Source: Rhodopseudomonas sp. BAL398
GTDB lineage: Bacteria; Pseudomonadota; Alphaproteobacteria; Rhizobiales; Xanthobacteraceae
Reading direction: 5' to 3'
Assembly (NCBI RefSeq): GCF_033001325.1
Contig: NZ_CP133111.1
Coordinates: 4,790,501-4,854,500 of the forward strand
Length of the DNA stretch: 64,000 nucleotides
Shown here: positions 17,337 to 25,755 of the stretch, piece after piece
How the letters are laid out: every line of letters starts with the position of its first letter
Numbering within the stretch: the stretch's first letter is position 1
Position numbers and translations under genes: made by a program
Notes under the pieces: model-generated
What the model was told of the DNA's origin: nothing
Seen by the model: only the letters and a program-made list of their open reading frames with translations
The model's database searches: none

Positions 17337-18839
17337 GTGGTGAGACAGGGCAGCGACGACGTGGCAGCAGCCGAGCAACAGCACCAGGCAAAGCCGGCGC
17401 GAACGCGACCGGAGCCGCGGATCGGTCTGTCCGGCAAGCTCCTGCTGCTGACGATTCCGTTGGTGCTGATCGCCGAAATCCTGATTTACGTGCCCTCGAT
17501 CGCCAATTTCCGGATCAACCGGCTGAATGACCGACTGGCTGCGGCCAATACCGCGGCGCTGGTGCTGGACGCCTCGCCCACCGGGCTGGTGCCGGATTCG
17601 CTGGCGCGACAGATTCTGACCAGCATCGACGCGCGCGCGGTGGCCATCAAGATGGGCAAGCAGCGCCGGCTGCTGGCCAGCGCCAATCTGCCGTCGACCA
17701 TCGACCACCATGTCGACATGCGCGACGTGACGCCCTGGTCGGCGATCGTGGATTCTTTCGTGGTCATGCTGGAGAGCGGCAACCAGACGATCAGGGTGAT
17801 CGGGCCGGCCGAAGGCGGCGGCCAGTTCATCGAGGTCGTGATCGACGAATTGCCGCTGCGTCAGGCGATGTACCGGTTTTCCAGCAATCTGCTGCTGGTG
17901 TCGCTGACCATCACCAGCCTGACCACGGCGCTGATCTATCTGGCGCTGCACTTTTTGTTCGTCCGCCCGATGCGCCGCCTGACCGCCAATATGGTCAATT
18001 TCCGCAAGAATCCGGAAAGCCCGGCGGGTATTATGGTGCCCGGGCCGCGCGGTGACGAGATCGGGCTCGCCGAGCACGAATTGTCCGACATGCAGCGCGA
18101 TCTGGTGTCGATGCTGCATCAGAAGAGCCGGCTCGCAGCGCTCGGGCTGGCGGTGTCGAAGATCAATCACGATCTGCGCAATCTTTTGGCCTCGTCGCAA
18201 TTGCTGTCGGACCAGCTGTCCAGCGTGCCGGATCCAAGGGTGCAGCGGTTCGCGCCGAAATTGATGCGCTCGCTGGAGCGCGCGATCGCGTTCTGCCAGT
18301 CGACGCTGTCCTATGGCCGCGCCCAGGAGGCCGCCCCGGATCGGCGGATGCTGTTGATCGAGCCGGTGGTCAATGAGGTGCGCGAGACCGCGGGGCTGGC
18401 GGCCGACGCCTCGATCACCTGGATCTCCTCGATCGAGCGCGGCCTGACCATCGACGCCGACCCCGACCAGCTGTTTCGCGTGCTGCTCAATCTGGTGCGC
18501 AACGCCGCGCAGGCGCTGGAAAACCATCCGCGCGGCGAGGCCGCCCCGCAGCAGATCCGAATCACCGGACGTCGCGAGGGCTCGGTCACGGTCATCGAGG
18601 TCTCCGACACCGGCCCCGGGGTTCCGCAAAAGGCCCGCGACCATCTGTTCGAGGCGTTCCACGGCTCGGTCCGGGCCGGCGGCACCGGCCTCGGTCTGGC
18701 GATCGCCGCCGAGCTGGTTCGTGCCCATGGCGGCGACATTAATCTGGTGGATGGCACGCTGGGGGCGACGTTCCGCTTCTCGATCCCCGACCGTCCGGTC
18801 GACCTGCACAGCCTGCGTGCCGAGCGGGCCCGGGCATAG
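17337..18839 (+). CDS. orphan membrane sensor histidine kinase
   Basis: 500 residues from the GTG at 17337. An N-terminal TM (about 31-50, LLLLTIPLVLIAEILIYVP), a periplasmic domain of roughly 145 residues, a second TM (about 185-207) and a HAMP-like linker (VRPMRRLTANMVNFRKNPES) come first. The kinase core follows: H box AVSKINHDLRNLLASSQ, N box LFRVLLNLVRNAAQAL, G1 DTGPGVP, G2 GTGLGLAIAAELV. The H box has HDLRN rather than HELRTP, seen in several alphaproteobacterial kinases. No response regulator gene is adjacent, so its partner is elsewhere. Signal unknown. Confidence 0.88.
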   Translation: MVRQGSDDVAAAEQQHQAKPARTRPEPRIGLSGKLLLLTIPLVLIAEILIYVPSIANFRINRLNDRLAAANTAALVLDASPTGLVPDSLARQILTSIDARAVAIKMGKQRRLLASANLPSTIDHHVDMRDVTPWSAIVDSFVVMLESGNQTIRVIGPAEGGGQFIEVVIDELPLRQAMYRFSSNLLLVSLTITSLTTALIYLALHFLFVRPMRRLTANMVNFRKNPESPAGIMVPGPRGDEIGLAEHELSDMQRDLVSMLHQKSRLAALGLAVSKINHDLRNLLASSQLLSDQLSSVPDPRVQRFAPKLMRSLERAIAFCQSTLSYGRAQEAAPDRRMLLIEPVVNEVRETAGLAADASITWISSIERGLTIDADPDQLFRVLLNLVRNAAQALENHPRGEAAPQQIRITGRREGSVTVIEVSDTGPGVPQKARDHLFEAFHGSVRAGGTGLGLAIAAELVRAHGGDINLVDGTLGATFRFSIPDRPVDLHSLRAERARA

Positions 18840-18937
18840 GTCGGGTCGAAACGCAAAGCGACGCTTGCCAAGCCGAAGCGGAGCCGCTAGCTATGGCGCG
18901 CTTTCGCGGCTTGGTCGTCGCGCAACGCAAGCGGCTT

Positions 18938-18956
18938 TCGCGGGTCCTTCCCGCGA
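18938..18956 (+). terminator. hairpin after sensor kinase gene
   Basis: TCGCGGG-TCCTT-CCCGCGA, a perfect 7-base-pair stem 98 bases after the kinase stop and 13 bases before the tRNA. There is no T run, so it is only a possible terminator or tRNA-precursor boundary. A longer inverted repeat, CCAAGCCG (18868-18875) / CGGCTTGG (18907-18914), lies just before it. Confidence 0.35.
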
Positions 18957-18969
18957 CGCCACGCCAAAC

Positions 18970-19046
18970 GCGCCCGTAGCTCAGCTGGATAGAGCACTAG
19001 ACTACGAATCTAGGGGTCAGGAGTTCGAATCTCTTCGGGCGCGCCA
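18970..19046 (+). tRNA. tRNA-Arg (anticodon ACG)
   Basis: 77 bases fold as a cloverleaf. The acceptor pairs GCGCCCG with CGGGCGC, the D arm is GCTC-AGCTGGATA-GAGC, the anticodon stem is CTAGA/TCTAG with loop CTACGAA (anticodon ACG), the T arm is AGGAG-TTCGAAT-CTCTT, and CCA is encoded. It reads CGN arginine codons after A34 deamination to inosine. The accessory region begins just downstream, so it may be an island attachment site, although no second copy of its 3' end was found. Confidence 0.96.
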
Positions 19047-19327
19047 GCACTATCAACCGCTTATGGTTGTCGAAAGCTCTCAAATCTGGCGCCGTCGCCA
19101 ACAGCCGCTATCAGCGCGGCTTCAGTTCACATCTGGCGGCAGCCCGGGAATTTGATGCTCAACGGCGTGCCGGCGATCTGCAATTGCCGAGCTGCTAATC
19201 ATCGCGCTGGTCTGCGCCTTTCCGATCGAATCGGACGCCGACCAGTCGCGTTTCCAAAGCACACCGACAGCACACCGACGACATCGATGGCCCGTTGAGG
19301 CAAGTGCCAGGCCCCGAGCCCGACAAT

Positions 19328-19825
19328 TCACCCCTGCGTGGGCTTGGCAGTCGCCGCGGCTTCCCAGCCCGGTTCGACCGGGACGATGTACCAGGTGGTC
19401 AAGACGACCTTTGAAAACAGCCAACGGCCGTTCTCCCTGACATATTCATCGTCGAAGCGGCCGCCGACCATCAGGCTCTTGCCGTCGCGGACGGGACGCC
19501 CGTCGAGATGGCTGTAGCCCGTGCCGCGGTCGCCGTCGATTGCGACGACATGCGCGTGAATGAACTGACGCGCCCATTTGATCGGGAAATTGATGAAGAA
19601 GCTTCGTATTTCCTCCCGGCCGGTGACAAAGGGGCGGCCGCCATAGGAAACGGTGGCATTCTCCGAGAACAGATCGGCCAATTCAGTCACCCGGTCCTGA
19701 TTGACGTATTCGTGGTAGGTGCAACGCAGCGTTCGTATCGCTTCCCGATCGTCATGTTCGGCCAGACGCCGCTCGAGCGCCTCGATCCTGGTCCGCAGGT
19801 CAAGGTCATTGTCGGAATTGCTCAT
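19328..19825 (-). CDS. SnoaL/NTF2-like domain protein
   Basis: 165 residues. After a short coiled N-terminus (LRTRIEALERRLAEHDDREAIRTLR), the pattern YHEYVNQDRVTELADLFSENATVSYGGRPFVTGREEIRSFF...GGRFDDEYVRENGRWLFSKVV is the SnoaL-like alpha+beta barrel found in polyketide cyclases and in hydratases or isomerases of ring degradation. The ATG overlaps the upstream SDR stop (ATGA). As third gene of an SDR-SDR-SnoaL operon it probably acts on the same substrate. Reaction unknown. Confidence 0.75.
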   Translation of the reverse strand: MSNSDNDLDLRTRIEALERRLAEHDDREAIRTLRCTYHEYVNQDRVTELADLFSENATVSYGGRPFVTGREEIRSFFINFPIKWARQFIHAHVVAIDGDRGTGYSHLDGRPVRDGKSLMVGGRFDDEYVRENGRWLFSKVVLTTWYIVPVEPGWEAAATAKPTQG

Positions 19826-20676
19826 GTTCGCTCCGTTTTCATCATGAGGTCGTCGGGCTCGTGGTGCTGATCATCACCGATGATCGCGTGAAGCCGCTCC
19901 TCCAAGCGCAGCCGGATCTCCGGGTGCGGAAGGATGTAGAATTCATCGTCGTAAATAGCCTGCATCGTTATGCTGGCGATGTCGGCGGCGCTGACATTGG
20001 CGGCTTCCATCCCGGCTCTGACGCGCCGATCGAACGCTGCGGTGTCCGGGTTCGTGGCGGCCAGATGTGCGGGGCGATGCCTGTCGGAATCGGCGATGGC
20101 GGTCTTGACCAGCGCCGGACATAATACGTTGACCTTCAGTCGCGAGCCGGCCGCCGCCAGGTCCTTCAAGAGACACTCGGACAAAGCCACCACGGCGTGC
20201 TTGCTCGCGCAGTAAACGCCGGATCCCGCGACAGAGCCCAATCCCGCCGCCGAGGAGGTGTTGACGATATGGCCGTCCTCGCCCGCCGCGATCATCCGCG
20301 GCACGAAGCTTCGAATGCCGTGGGCGACGCCCAGGAGATTGACGCCTAGCACCCATTTCCAGTCTTCGGGGGTGGCGGACCAGACCGGGCCCAGCACCGC
20401 GACGCCGGCGTTGTTGAAGAGCAGGTGGACGCTGCCGAACTCGCCAAAGGCCAGATCGGCGAGGCTCTGAACGGCCTCGAAGCTGGACACGTCGCAATGC
20501 GTCGTGCGCACCGCGACATCGCCGGGCATCAGATCCTTGGTGGCCGACAACCCGTCGACATCGACGTCGGCGAGAACGAGCTTCATGCCACGCCTGGCAC
20601 AGGCAACAGCCAATTCGCGACCGATGCCACTCGCCGCCCCGGTCACAACGGCGACCTTTCCGGTGAATTGCTTCAT
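19822..20676 (-). CDS. short-chain dehydrogenase/reductase
   Basis: 284 residues from the ATG at 20676. NAD(P)-binding VAVVTGAASGIGRELA, the NNAG motif (LLFNNAGVAV), catalytic Ser in NTSSAAGLGS, and YCASKHAVVALSE with the YxxxK pair. The C-terminal extension (about 40 residues past the core, ending in many acidic residues and histidines) is longer than in classical SDRs. It overlaps both neighbours by ATGA, so the three genes are tightly coupled. It likely oxidises or reduces an alcohol/ketone of the same unknown substrate. Confidence 0.85.
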   Translation of the reverse strand: MKQFTGKVAVVTGAASGIGRELAVACARRGMKLVLADVDVDGLSATKDLMPGDVAVRTTHCDVSSFEAVQSLADLAFGEFGSVHLLFNNAGVAVLGPVWSATPEDWKWVLGVNLLGVAHGIRSFVPRMIAAGEDGHIVNTSSAAGLGSVAGSGVYCASKHAVVALSECLLKDLAAAGSRLKVNVLCPALVKTAIADSDRHRPAHLAATNPDTAAFDRRVRAGMEAANVSAADIASITMQAIYDDEFYILPHPEIRLRLEERLHAIIGDDQHHEPDDLMMKTERT

Positions 20677-21476
20677 GCCGCGGTGACCCCGCCGTCCACG
20701 GTGAACACCGATCCGGTGATATAACTGGAGGCCGCGGAGGCCAGCAGAAGGCTGACGCCGGCAATCTCGCGCGGCATCGCAATCCGACCCATCGGGACGA
20801 TCGCTTCGAGCGGCTTCGACGCGGCCTCGTCCAGCAGGCGGCCGGTGCCGAGCGCCGTCCTGAAGAAGCCGGGTGCGATCGCGTTGCCCTGAACGTCGAA
20901 CGGCGCCATTTCGAGAGCGGTCTGCCTCACAAGGTTCACCACCGCGGCCTTCGAAGCCGCATATGCATATCCGACGGCCGACGCTCCGCGTAATCCTCCC
21001 ACGGATGCGGTGACCACGATCCGACCGTGGCGCTGCGCCTTCATGTGTCGCGCGGCGGCCTGCATGGTCGCGAATGCACCGGTCTGGTTCGTCGCGATAA
21101 CCTCGTTCCATGCGGCCAGATCGATGTTTTCGATCTGGCCGTTGGGCCGGAGAAATCCGGCCCCGGCGCTTATTCCGGCATTCGCGAACACGACGTCGAG
21201 CCGGCCCTTGCGCTGGACGACGCCATCCACCAGCCGGCGAATAGCGGCGGGATCCGCGATATCAACCACCGCGGTCTCGGCCCCGGGAATGACCTCCTCG
21301 CTGACCCTCTTCATCTCCTTCTCGTTTCGGTCGACGAGAATCAGGTCGGCCCCGTTGGCCGCCATCGTCTCGGCGATGGTCAGGCCGAGCCCGCTCGCAG
21401 CGCCAGTGACGATGGTGACAAGCCCCTTAACGCAGAAGAGCCGCTCGGCCGACAAGGAATGGATTTCGTCTTTCAT
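20673..21476 (-). CDS. short-chain dehydrogenase/reductase
   Basis: 267 residues. VTIVTGAASGLGLTIAE (coenzyme loop), DIADPAAIRRLVD, FANAGISAG (NAG motif), TASVGGLRGASAVGYAYAASKAAV (Ser, Tyr, Lys), and C-terminal SYITGSVFTVDGG. The acidic residue at the end of beta2 (LVDRNEKE) favours NAD(H). It is the first gene of the SDR-SDR-SnoaL operon and is divergent from the MFS transporter at 21828. Substrate unknown. Confidence 0.86.
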   Translation of the reverse strand: MKDEIHSLSAERLFCVKGLVTIVTGAASGLGLTIAETMAANGADLILVDRNEKEMKRVSEEVIPGAETAVVDIADPAAIRRLVDGVVQRKGRLDVVFANAGISAGAGFLRPNGQIENIDLAAWNEVIATNQTGAFATMQAAARHMKAQRHGRIVVTASVGGLRGASAVGYAYAASKAAVVNLVRQTALEMAPFDVQGNAIAPGFFRTALGTGRLLDEAASKPLEAIVPMGRIAMPREIAGVSLLLASAASSYITGSVFTVDGGVTAA

Positions 21477-21685
21477 ACGCTGAACCGCCTTTGCATGCGC
21501 TGGATTTCAGATGCGCCAATCGCGCGTCGCGGACGAGAAGCGTTCGGGCCTCTGATCGCGGCGCAGCCTCTCGCCGGGCCGTTCAGTTTCTGGTGCGTGC
21601 GGCCATTTCTTGAACGCGTCCTCGGCCAGTTCCTTCGACGCGCGCTCTCTCCCAACCCAACGTCAACCGCAATTGATGAGCGACT

Positions 21686-21703
21686 TTGTCGCAAGAGCGA
21701 CAA
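21686..21703. promoter_or_regulatory. Crp/CooA-type palindrome in divergent promoter
   Basis: TTGTCGC-AAGA-GCGACAA is a perfect inverted repeat in the 351-base gap between the divergent SDR operon and MFS gene. Its core TGTCG-N6-CGACA matches the layout of Crp-superfamily sites of the CooA type. A Crp/Fnr-family regulator is encoded next to the MFS gene (23390). Nothing else in the gap looks like a gene. Confidence 0.55.
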
Positions 21704-21827
21704 TTGCCGCACAAAAAAAACCTAGCGTCGCGCCGAAAGATCCGACCTGTGCGGAAGGATCGACCAACAACAAGCGAACGAATCGGCGCCGCTGGCCGCG
21801 AGGGCGTCGTCGGGATGGGGGGATGAG

Positions 21828-23162
21828 ATGACGGCAACCGAGGCAACCAATGGTCTGGCCGCGGCTTCAGGCCAGGAACGAGACAGTACGGCCCGGCTGT
21901 TTGCGAAGATCAGCTGGCGTCTGCTGCCGTTCCTGATGCTGTGCTACGTCGTCGCCTTTCTCGATCGCATCAATATCGGATTTGCCAAGCTTCAAATGAA
22001 GCAGACGCTGCCGTTCAGCGACGCCACCTATGGCATCGGCGCCGGCATTTTCTTCATCGGCTACATGTTGTTCGAGGTCCCCAGCAATCTCCTGCTGGAC
22101 CGGATCGGCGTCCGCAAGACGATGCTGAGGATCATGTTTGCCTGGGGCATCGTGTCCGCCGCGATGGCGCTGGTCCAGACGCCCGCTCAATTCTACGTCG
22201 CGCGGGTCCTGCTCGGCGTCTTTGAGGCCGGCTTTCTTCCTGGCGTGCTTCTCTATCTGACCTATTGGTATCCGCCGATGAGGCGCGGCCAGGTGCTGGC
22301 CACTTTCATGTCAGCGACGGCGATCGCTCCGCTTCTGGCCGGGCCGATCTGCGGGGCGACGCTGAAGTATCTCGACGGCTTCGGAGGGCTGCATGGATGG
22401 CAATGGCTTTTCATTTCCCAGGGCGTGCCGGCCTCGCTTCTGGGCATCGCCGCCTATTTCTACCTTCAGGACAAGCCGAAGGATGTGTCCTGGCTGACAG
22501 CCGGAGAGAAGTCCGCACTTCTGGTTCAGCTCGAGCAAGATCCTCCCGCGGTCGAGACCTCTTCGCATAGCGGGTTCTGGCAAATGGCATCGGATCCCAA
22601 GATCTACGCCCTGGTGCTGGTCGACATTCTGCTGATTGGATCGAACTACACGATGGTGTTCTCGATCCCGTCGATGATCAAGAGTTGGGGTATTTCCGAT
22701 TTGTTTCACGTCGGATTGCTGTCGACCTTGCCGCAGATCGCAGGCCTGATCGGCATGATCGTGGTTGGCCGGCATTCCGACAAGCATCGCGAGCGACGGT
22801 GGCACTATGCCTCGTGTGTTGCCGTGGCCGCTCTGGGGATGCTCGTCATGACTTTCGCGCAGGGCAACATCGTGTTGGCCGTGCTGGGCCTCACGATCGC
22901 AGGCGCCGGATTCATCTCCGCCGTTCCGCTGTTTGTCACGATCTGCACCGAGTATCTGTCGAAGGCGAGCATGGCCGGGGGAATTGCCTTCATCGCGGGG
23001 CTCGCTAATCTCGGACCAGCGGTCGCGCCGCCGGTCACCGGCTTCATCACCGCGACAACCGGCAATCACATCTACAGCAATTTGCTGGTCGTCGCGTTGT
23101 ATCTGCTGTCCGGCACTCTGTTGCTGATCACATTGCGCAATTCGTCGTCGCGCGGCCGCTGA
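21828..23162 (+). CDS. MFS transporter, anion:cation symporter (ACS) type
   Basis: 444 residues, 12 predicted TM segments. The ACS-family start FLMLCYVVAFLDRINIGFAKLQM, then GIGAGIFFIGYMLFEVPSNLLLDRIGVRKTMLRIM and ARVLLGVFEAGFLPGVLLYLTYWYP are typical of tartrate, phthalate and 4-hydroxyphenylacetate symporters. It takes up an organic anion with protons; the exact substrate cannot be read. GGGGGGATGAG gives the ribosome site. It is related to the MFS at 32247. Confidence 0.86.
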   Translation: MTATEATNGLAAASGQERDSTARLFAKISWRLLPFLMLCYVVAFLDRINIGFAKLQMKQTLPFSDATYGIGAGIFFIGYMLFEVPSNLLLDRIGVRKTMLRIMFAWGIVSAAMALVQTPAQFYVARVLLGVFEAGFLPGVLLYLTYWYPPMRRGQVLATFMSATAIAPLLAGPICGATLKYLDGFGGLHGWQWLFISQGVPASLLGIAAYFYLQDKPKDVSWLTAGEKSALLVQLEQDPPAVETSSHSGFWQMASDPKIYALVLVDILLIGSNYTMVFSIPSMIKSWGISDLFHVGLLSTLPQIAGLIGMIVVGRHSDKHRERRWHYASCVAVAALGMLVMTFAQGNIVLAVLGLTIAGAGFISAVPLFVTICTEYLSKASMAGGIAFIAGLANLGPAVAPPVTGFITATTGNHIYSNLLVVALYLLSGTLLLITLRNSSSRGR

Positions 23163-23389
23163 GCGCGGCGCGGGCCGGAGCGGCTGGAGAGCGGCCGGGC
23201 GCGGCCGGGATCATCCTGGCGCCGCCTCCTTGCCTCCGCGCCGCCAGGGATAGACATTTCGCCGCAGATTTGCGAGGTATCCGGGGAGGGTCGAGCGGGC
23301 AGGACCGCGGGTTCGGCGACCGCGCGAACCGCAAAGAGGACGAGCGGCGGCCTGTTGCCCAATCAGCGCTCCTTTTCGTGTGGCGACCA

Positions 23390-24094
23390 ATGAACAAAGC
23401 GATCCTCCGGGCCGATCTGCGCAAGAACAAATGGTTTGCCGGCCTTGCACCGTCGCTGGCCGACAACATTCTCCGCCTCGGCCGTGTGCGAAACGTCCAA
23501 GATTCCCTGATTTTCTCGGCGACCGACAGTCCGGACGGATTGCTTGCCCTGATCTCCGGCCAGGTGCGCATGACCAGCTTCTCGCTGTCTGGAGATCCGT
23601 CCTTCCTCCTGGTCAGCTCGCCGGGGTCCTGGATCGGCACAACCTCCGCGCTTGACGGCCGCGCCTATGGCTACGACGCATTCGCCGTCGGCAAGACCGT
23701 CCTGTTTCACCTGAGCCAGGAGCGGTTCGATGCGCTCATCGGCGAAAGCACCGAGAACTATTCGGCCTTTGTCCGAATGATCTGCGGGCATTTGCGGGTT
23801 TCGATCCAGAACCTGGTCATCCCCCGCAATCGCCGCCCGCTTCACCGCCTCGCGCAGGAATTGTGGCGGCTTGCGGAGTGTCACGGCCGTCGGACCAAGA
23901 AGGGATTGGTCATCGATCTGCGCCTGTCCCAGGAGGATCTGGCGGTGATGATCGGCGTCGGCCGCCAAACCATCAATCGTTTGTTCAAAGGCCTCGAGGA
24001 GGATGGAATTGCGACGACGAAGTACACGTCCGTCACGATTCATGACCTGGCGGCGATTGAGCGCCTCAGCCTGAGCGAGGCCCTGGACGGCTAG
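23390..24094 (+). CDS. Crp/Fnr-family transcriptional regulator
   Basis: 234 residues from the ATG at 23390. The N-terminal cyclic-nucleotide-binding-like fold (about 10-120) includes LLALISGQVRMTSFS and PGSWIG. The C-terminal winged HTH reads LRLSQEDLAVMIGVGRQTINRLFKGLEEDGIA. No Fnr-type N-terminal cysteine cluster is seen, and the cAMP-pocket RxS pair is not evident, so the effector is unknown. It lies 227 bases after the MFS gene, and a Crp-type palindrome lies at 21686. Confidence 0.85.
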   Translation: MNKAILRADLRKNKWFAGLAPSLADNILRLGRVRNVQDSLIFSATDSPDGLLALISGQVRMTSFSLSGDPSFLLVSSPGSWIGTTSALDGRAYGYDAFAVGKTVLFHLSQERFDALIGESTENYSAFVRMICGHLRVSIQNLVIPRNRRPLHRLAQELWRLAECHGRRTKKGLVIDLRLSQEDLAVMIGVGRQTINRLFKGLEEDGIATTKYTSVTIHDLAAIERLSLSEALDG

Positions 24095-24127
24095 GGTCTG
24101 TATTCAAACCCTCAAAGCGTGAGCGGC

Positions 24128-24904
24128 TCAAGCGAGGCTTCCGCCGATCTTTTCGGAGATCTGTCTGGCGGCCACCAGCAGGTGCATCTTGATGCTTTCG
24201 GTTTCCCGGGGCTGGATCTTCTCCTGGCGGAGCAGCGGGATGGTCAGGGCCGCGACGGCGCGTCCGGAGGATTCGAGGACGGGGCAGCTGAAGGCGCGCA
24301 GCCGGGGCGCGTGGCTCTCCTGCGGGAAATCGCCGCCGCTCGCCACCACCTTCGCCAGTCCGGCCAACACGGTTTTGAGCGAGGCGCGGTCATGCCTGGC
24401 GATCGCCTCCGCCAATTCCCTGCGACGGTCCTCCAGCTGGAAGGCCGCCAGAACCTTGGCCGATGCATAGTCCTGGGTCATCGGAAAGGTCGCCCCCAGC
24501 CGCACCGACCAGCCCATCTGCCACTCCGGATCCATCTGCGCGATGACCATGAACTGGTGGCTGCTCAGCACGGCCAGATGGCACGACAGCCCGGTCTGCG
24601 AGGTCAGTTTTTCCATCGCCGGGAGGGCCGCCTGTTGCAGGCGCTTGGTTGGCGGAAACTGTGCGGCGATCCTGAACAATTGCAGCGTCAGGGTGTATTC
24701 GGCCGTGATCGGATCGCGCAGTACATAGCCGCGCTCCTCGAGAACGCTCAGCATCCGAAAGATTTCGCCGACCGAGCGGCCCACGCGCTCGGCGATCTGC
24801 TTCTGGTTCAAACCACGGGATTCGGCGGCGAGCGCCTCGATCAGATCGAGTCCCTTCTCCAGCGCGGGAGCGCCTGGTCGCACCGTCGGATCTTTTCCAG
24901 CCAT
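24128..24904 (-). CDS. IclR-family transcriptional regulator
   Basis: 258 residues. The N-terminal winged HTH (about 12-70) reads ALEKGLDLIEALAAESRGLNQKQIAERVGRSVGEIFRMLSVLEERGYV. The effector domain (about 85-255) includes TGLSCHLAVLSSHQFMVIAQMDPE and AFSCPVLESSGRAVAALTIPLL. IclR proteins regulate catabolic genes in response to an intermediate. It follows the ADC-SBP-SDR genes on the same strand with a 98-base gap and probably controls them. Confidence 0.88.
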   Translation of the reverse strand: MAGKDPTVRPGAPALEKGLDLIEALAAESRGLNQKQIAERVGRSVGEIFRMLSVLEERGYVLRDPITAEYTLTLQLFRIAAQFPPTKRLQQAALPAMEKLTSQTGLSCHLAVLSSHQFMVIAQMDPEWQMGWSVRLGATFPMTQDYASAKVLAAFQLEDRRRELAEAIARHDRASLKTVLAGLAKVVASGGDFPQESHAPRLRAFSCPVLESSGRAVAALTIPLLRQEKIQPRETESIKMHLLVAARQISEKIGGSLA

Positions 24905-25002
24905 GCGGGCGTTCTAATGGGTCCGCCGGTGCGGATCAATCTTCCGCGCCGCGGAGTCTCGTCGCAAGGCCGCGCCGCCGAACAGCCGGCGGCCGCGGCA
25001 GT

Positions 25003-25755
25003 TCACGCCACGGTGCTGCCGGCGTCGACGGTCCATGCCGCGCCGTTGACGTGACGCGCGGCCGGCGAGAGCAGGAACGCGACGACATCGGCAACGCTGT
25101 CCGGCGAGCCGCAAGGCGCGGTGCCGCTGCGGCCAAAGCCGTTCGTCGTCTGACCGTCGAGCGCCTGCAGCATCCGCGACTCGATCGGCCCGGGGAGCAC
25201 CGCGTTGATGCGGATCGCGGTGCCCGCGACGTCCAGGGCGGCGACCCGCGTCAGGCCGAGCACGGCATGTTTGCTGGCGACATATCCGGCGAGTCCGGTG
25301 CGCCCGCGGATCGCCGAGGTCGACGCGGTGTTGACGATGGCGCCTTCGCGGCGCGGCATCATTCTGGCGATCACGTGCTTCAGGCCGAGAAAGACGCCCT
25401 TGACGTTGACTTCAAGCAGGCGATCGAACGTCGCGTCGGGATAGTCCTGAATCGGCGCCACCACGCCCTCGATGCCGGCATTGTTGGCAAACGCGCCGAT
25501 CGGCCCGAGCCTGCGCTCGACCTGGTCGACATAGGCCGCGGCCTCGGCCGGATCGGAGACGTCGGCACGAATGAAGATCGAGCGGCACCCGCGCTCGATC
25601 AGGCGCCGGGTCGTCTCGGCGCCATTGACCTCGTCGGTATCGACGATCGCAACGCCGGCCCAGTCTGCCGCGAGTTTCAGCGCGATCGACCGGCCGATGT
25701 CGCCGCCGCCGCCCGTGACCAGGGCGACGGCCTCGTTGCGGGAGGTTTTGCTCAT
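25003..25755 (-). CDS. short-chain dehydrogenase/reductase
   Basis: 250 residues from the ATG at 25755. VALVTGGGGDIGRSIA, VDTDEVNG, FANNAGIEGVVA (NNAG), NTASTSAIRGRTGLAGYVASKHAVLGL (Ser, YxxxK) and C-terminal ARHVNGAAWTVDAG. An ordinary classical SDR, probably NAD-linked from the Asp at the end of beta2 (IVDTDE). It overlaps the upstream binding-protein gene by four bases, so it belongs to that operon. Confidence 0.85.
   Translation of the reverse strand: MSKTSRNEAVALVTGGGGDIGRSIALKLAADWAGVAIVDTDEVNGAETTRRLIERGCRSIFIRADVSDPAEAAAYVDQVERRLGPIGAFANNAGIEGVVAPIQDYPDATFDRLLEVNVKGVFLGLKHVIARMMPRREGAIVNTASTSAIRGRTGLAGYVASKHAVLGLTRVAALDVAGTAIRINAVLPGPIESRMLQALDGQTTNGFGRSGTAPCGSPDSVADVVAFLLSPAARHVNGAAWTVDAGSTVA

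Noticed and set aside
16986-18809. A 607-codon minus-strand frame over the sensor kinase.
   Set aside because: Antisense shadow of a gene with clear histidine-kinase boxes; no start or motif supports it.
19047-19327. A phage or integrase remnant after the tRNA.
   Set aside because: No integrase-like frame and no second copy of the tRNA 3' end were found; the stretch appears to hold no gene.
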